Assembly: GCA_028291345.1 (NCBI GenBank)
Contig: JAQGIF010000154.1
Location: forward strand, 1 to 64,000
Origin: Rhodospirillales bacterium
GTDB taxonomy: Bacteria > Pseudomonadota > Alphaproteobacteria > BOG-932 > Roseiterribacteraceae
Direction: 5' to 3'
Length of the DNA stretch: 64,000 nt
Made by a program: the position numbers and the translations under genes. Numbering within the stretch: the first letter of the stretch is position 1; every line of letters starts with the position of its first letter. Positions 60,799-64,000 of this stretch are shown one piece after another. The notes beneath the pieces are model-generated. The model saw only the letters and a list, made by a program, of their open reading frames with translations, was not told the origin of the DNA and ran no database searches.

Positions 60799-62594
60799 CG
60801 GCCTCACCAGCCCTCTCGGCGAACAGCGCGCCACCGGTCGATTGGCTTGGTGGCCGCCTTTCGGTCACGGGCCGGCGCTGGCTTGCCCAGCCCTGCGACG
60901 AGCGCATGGCGCTGGCTGTCGCGCAGAGCCACAACCTTCCCGAACTCGCAGCCCGCATCCTGGTCGGGCGGGGTATCAATCTCGATACGGTCGAGGCCCA
61001 TATGGCCCCGACCTTGCGTGGGTTCCTGCCTGACCCGTCGGCACTGCTGGATATGGATCGAGCGGCGGAACGAATCGCCCAGGCTGTGATGACTGGCGAA
61101 CGCATCGCCCTGTTCGCGGATTACGATGTCGATGGCGCAACGTCATCAGCGTTGCTGCTGCGCTTCCTGCGGGCGATCGGCAGCGATGCGCTGCTCTATG
61201 TTCCCGACCGCATTCTGGAAGGGTACGGCCCCAACGCCGCCGCTTTCCGCATATTGGCTGGACAGGGGGCCAAGCTCGTCATCACGCTCGATTGCGGAAT
61301 CACGGCGCATGAACCGCTTCTGGCCGCCCGGGATGCCGGGCTGGAGGTGATCGTGATCGATCACCACACGGCCGATATCCAACTGCCCGAGGCGCTTGCC
61401 GTCATCAACCCGAATCGGCTCGACGAATCGCGCACGCTGGGCCATCTGGCCGCCGTGGGTGTCACGTTCCTCAGCCTGGTCGCCGTTAATAGAACTTTGC
61501 GGGCGGCGGGCTGGTATGCGTCCCGTTCCGAACCCGATTTGCGCCAATGGCTGGATTTGGTTGCACTCGGCACCGTCGCGGACGTGGTTCCGCTGACCGG
61601 GCTCAACCGCGCCTTTGTGACTCAGGGCATCAAGGTGATGGCGCAACGACGCAATGTGGGGCTGGCGGCACTGGCCGATGTCGCGAAGATCAGCGAAAGC
61701 CCAAGCTCCTATCATCTGGGCTTCGTCTTCGGCCCGCGCGTCAATGCCGGCGGCCGGGTGGGCAAGGCCAATTGCGGCGCGCGCCTGCTGTCCACTGACG
61801 ACCAAGCCGAGGCGGTACAGCTCGCGGCGCTGCTGGACGGACACAATGCCGAGCGCAAGGCGATCGAGGTGGCGACCCTGGAGGCCGCACTGGCGCAGGT
61901 GGAAACCAGCGGGCAAGCGAACTCGGCGAGAATCATCGTGGTCGCCGGGGAGGGCTGGCACCCCGGCGTCATCGGTATCGTCGCATCGCGCCTGATGGAC
62001 CGCTATCATCGGCCGGCATGTGTGATCGGTATCACCGACGGAATTGGCAAGGGTTCGGGGCGCTCCATTCCGGGCATCGATCTCGGGTCCGCCGTGATCG
62101 CGGCAAAAGCCGCCGGCCTGCTCAGCGCCGGTGGCGGCCATCCGATGGCGGCGGGTTTCACCATCACTGCAAGCCGCGTGAAAATCTTTGCGGCCTTCCT
62201 GGAGGCAAGAATCGCCGACGGCAGCGCGCGCGCCGATCCGATTCTTGCGATCGACGGCGGTCTGTCCTGCGGCGGTGCGACTGTCGGGTTGGCGGAAACG
62301 ATCGAACGTCTGGGGCCGTTCGGCTCCGGGAATCACGAGCCGCGTTTCGCACTGACCGGCGCACGCATCGTAAAGGCCGATTTGGTCGGCACCAGCCATG
62401 TCCGCTGCATCGTGTCCGACAGCAGCGGCGCGCGGGTGAAAGCCATCGCCTTTCGCGCCGCGGAATCGCCGTTGGGCCTCACCCTGCTGAAATCCGGCGG
62501 CATGCCGGTCTCACTCGCCGGTAAGGTCAAGCTAGACCGCTGGAATGGCGAAATCCGGGTGCAGTTTCAGATAGACGACGCCGCTACATCATAA
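60795..62594 (+). CDS. recJ: Single-stranded-DNA-specific exonuclease RecJ
   Basis: [44 protein letters not shown]. Confidence 0.95.
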   Translation: MTASPALSANSAPPVDWLGGRLSVTGRRWLAQPCDERMALAVAQSHNLPELAARILVGRGINLDTVEAHMAPTLRGFLPDPSALLDMDRAAERIAQAVMTGERIALFADYDVDGATSSALLLRFLRAIGSDALLYVPDRILEGYGPNAAAFRILAGQGAKLVITLDCGITAHEPLLAARDAGLEVIVIDHHTADIQLPEALAVINPNRLDESRTLGHLAAVGVTFLSLVAVNRTLRAAGWYASRSEPDLRQWLDLVALGTVADVVPLTGLNRAFVTQGIKVMAQRRNVGLAALADVAKISESPSSYHLGFVFGPRVNAGGRVGKANCGARLLSTDDQAEAVQLAALLDGHNAERKAIEVATLEAALAQVETSGQANSARIIVVAGEGWHPGVIGIVASRLMDRYHRPACVIGITDGIGKGSGRSIPGIDLGSAVIAAKAAGLLSAGGGHPMAAGFTITASRVKIFAAFLEARIADGSARADPILAIDGGLSCGGATVGLAETIERLGPFGSGNHEPRFALTGARIVKADLVGTSHVRCIVSDSSGARVKAIAFRAAESPLGLTLLKSGGMPVSLAGKVKLDRWNGEIRVQFQIDDAATS

Positions 62595-62619
62595 TCTCGA
62601 GTATGGAGACCGGACGGAG

Positions 62620-64000
62620 ATGAACCTGCTTCCGATCGATGAGGTTGCCGCCAAGGCAGGAATTCCAGGGGGTGCGCTTTATCATTACGGCCCGTACAAG
62701 GCGAAGCTGTCACGGGATTATACTGACTCCCTGCCGCCCGCGGGCCAGGGCAAGCTGATCCTGGTCACGGCGATCAGCCCGACGCCGGCAGGCGAAGGCA
62801 AGACGACCACCACCATCGGGCTGGGCGATGGATTAACGCGGATTGGCAAGCAGACCCTGATCTGCCTGCGCGAGCCGTCCATGGGACCATGCTTCGGGAT
62901 GAAGGGTGGGGCGACAGGCGGCGGAAAGGCGCAGGTCGCGCCCTCGGATGAGATCAACCTGCATTTCACCGGCGATTTTCATGCCATTACCGCCGCGAAC
63001 AATCTGCTGGCGGCAATGATCGACAACCACGTCTATTGGGGCAACGATCTGGGGCTCGATCCCGACAAAGTCACGTGGCGTCGCGCGATGGACATGAACG
63101 ACCGCGCGCTGCGGCACCTGACCGTGGATATCACCGGCAAAGGCCTGATCCGGCGGGACAGCTTCGACATCACCGTCGCGTCCGAGGTCATGGCAAGTTT
63201 TTGCCTGGCTCGCTCGCTCAAGGACCTGGAAGAGCGATTAAGCCGCGTTATCGTAGGACGCGACCGCGACGATAAGATTGTGACGGCGAAGGCGTTAAAA
63301 GCGGCGCCGGCGATGGTGGCGCTGCTGCGCGATGCATTCCAGCCAAATCTGGTACAGACTTTGGAACATACGCCGGCGCTGGTTCATGGCGGGCCTTTCG
63401 CCAATATCGCACATGGCTGCAACACGCTGACCGCGACCGAGACGGCGCTGCGCCTTGCCGATTACGTGGTGACCGAAGCCGGGTTCGGCGCGGATCTGGG
63501 TGCGGAGAAATTCTTCGACATTAAATGCCGCCTCGGCGGACTGAAGCCGGCGGTTTCTGTCGTTGTCGCTACGGTGCGTGCGCTCAAGATGCATGGCGGC
63601 GTGGCGAAGACCGACCTGGCAGAGCAGAATATTGAGGCAGTGCATTCCGGTCTCTGCAACCTACGGCGGCATGTCGAGAACATGCAGAAATTCGGTGTGC
63701 CGGCGGTCGTCGCGATCAATCATTTCACCAGCGACACGCAGGCGGAAATCGATGTGATCAAGGAAGAGTGCGCGGCGCTGGGCGTCAAGGCGCATCTCTG
63801 CACGCACTGGGAGCATGGAGGGAAAGGGACCGAAAGCCTGGCCCACGATGTGGCGGCGTTGGCCGATGCGGGAGAGGCGCATTTCAAGCCGATTTATCCC
63901 GATTCAATGCCCATCGCGGACAAGATCAGGACGGTTGCGCGCGAAATCTACCGGGCAAAGGAGGTTGACCTTTCGGACATCGCCTTGGGCAAGCTAGCGC
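62620..64000 (+). CDS. fhs: Formate--tetrahydrofolate ligase, 3' end beyond window
   Basis: [89 protein letters not shown] open to window end. Confidence 0.96.
   Translation, partial: MNLLPIDEVAAKAGIPGGALYHYGPYKAKLSRDYTDSLPPAGQGKLILVTAISPTPAGEGKTTTTIGLGDGLTRIGKQTLICLREPSMGPCFGMKGGATGGGKAQVAPSDEINLHFTGDFHAITAANNLLAAMIDNHVYWGNDLGLDPDKVTWRRAMDMNDRALRHLTVDITGKGLIRRDSFDITVASEVMASFCLARSLKDLEERLSRVIVGRDRDDKIVTAKALKAAPAMVALLRDAFQPNLVQTLEHTPALVHGGPFANIAHGCNTLTATETALRLADYVVTEAGFGADLGAEKFFDIKCRLGGLKPAVSVVVATVRALKMHGGVAKTDLAEQNIEAVHSGLCNLRRHVENMQKFGVPAVVAINHFTSDTQAEIDVIKEECAALGVKAHLCTHWEHGGKGTESLAHDVAALADAGEAHFKPIYPDSMPIADKIRTVAREIYRAKEVDLSDIALGKLA

Noticed and set aside
61146-62399. 417-aa minus-strand ORF opposite recJ
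   Set aside because: Shadow of recJ; no domain signal.

Overview
High-GC window, alphaproteobacterial in gene content and order (argH-lysA-DUF4175-ftsE-ftsX, rib operon, plsX-fabH-ihfA-merR-tRNA-Pro). Most of it is conserved core genome. Two accessory zones stand out. (1) About 7.5-15.1 kb: a LysR-flanked cluster of probable exported oxidoreductases and beta-propeller proteins. (2) About 31.9-50.3 kb: an island-like segment between an intact tRNA-Pro(GGG) and a 21-bp degenerate copy of that tRNA's 3' end, with a decayed 5' copy of the same tRNA just upstream. It carries a ferritin-like gene, a PAS/LuxR-type regulator, a type II secretion (T2SS) operon, a lytic transglycosylase, a large multi-CXXCH cytochrome c peroxidase-like protein and a secreted FN3-like protein. 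Hand translation shows decay in the island: a gspG remnant exactly where the major pseudopilin should be, an IS110-family transposase remnant, an IlvD/Edd dehydratase C-terminal remnant, and a probable frameshift near the gspD start. A near-identical palindromic motif (TAACCCAA[A/T]TGGG) precedes both the T2SS operon and the cytochrome gene. No searches were run; family calls come from motif recognition.
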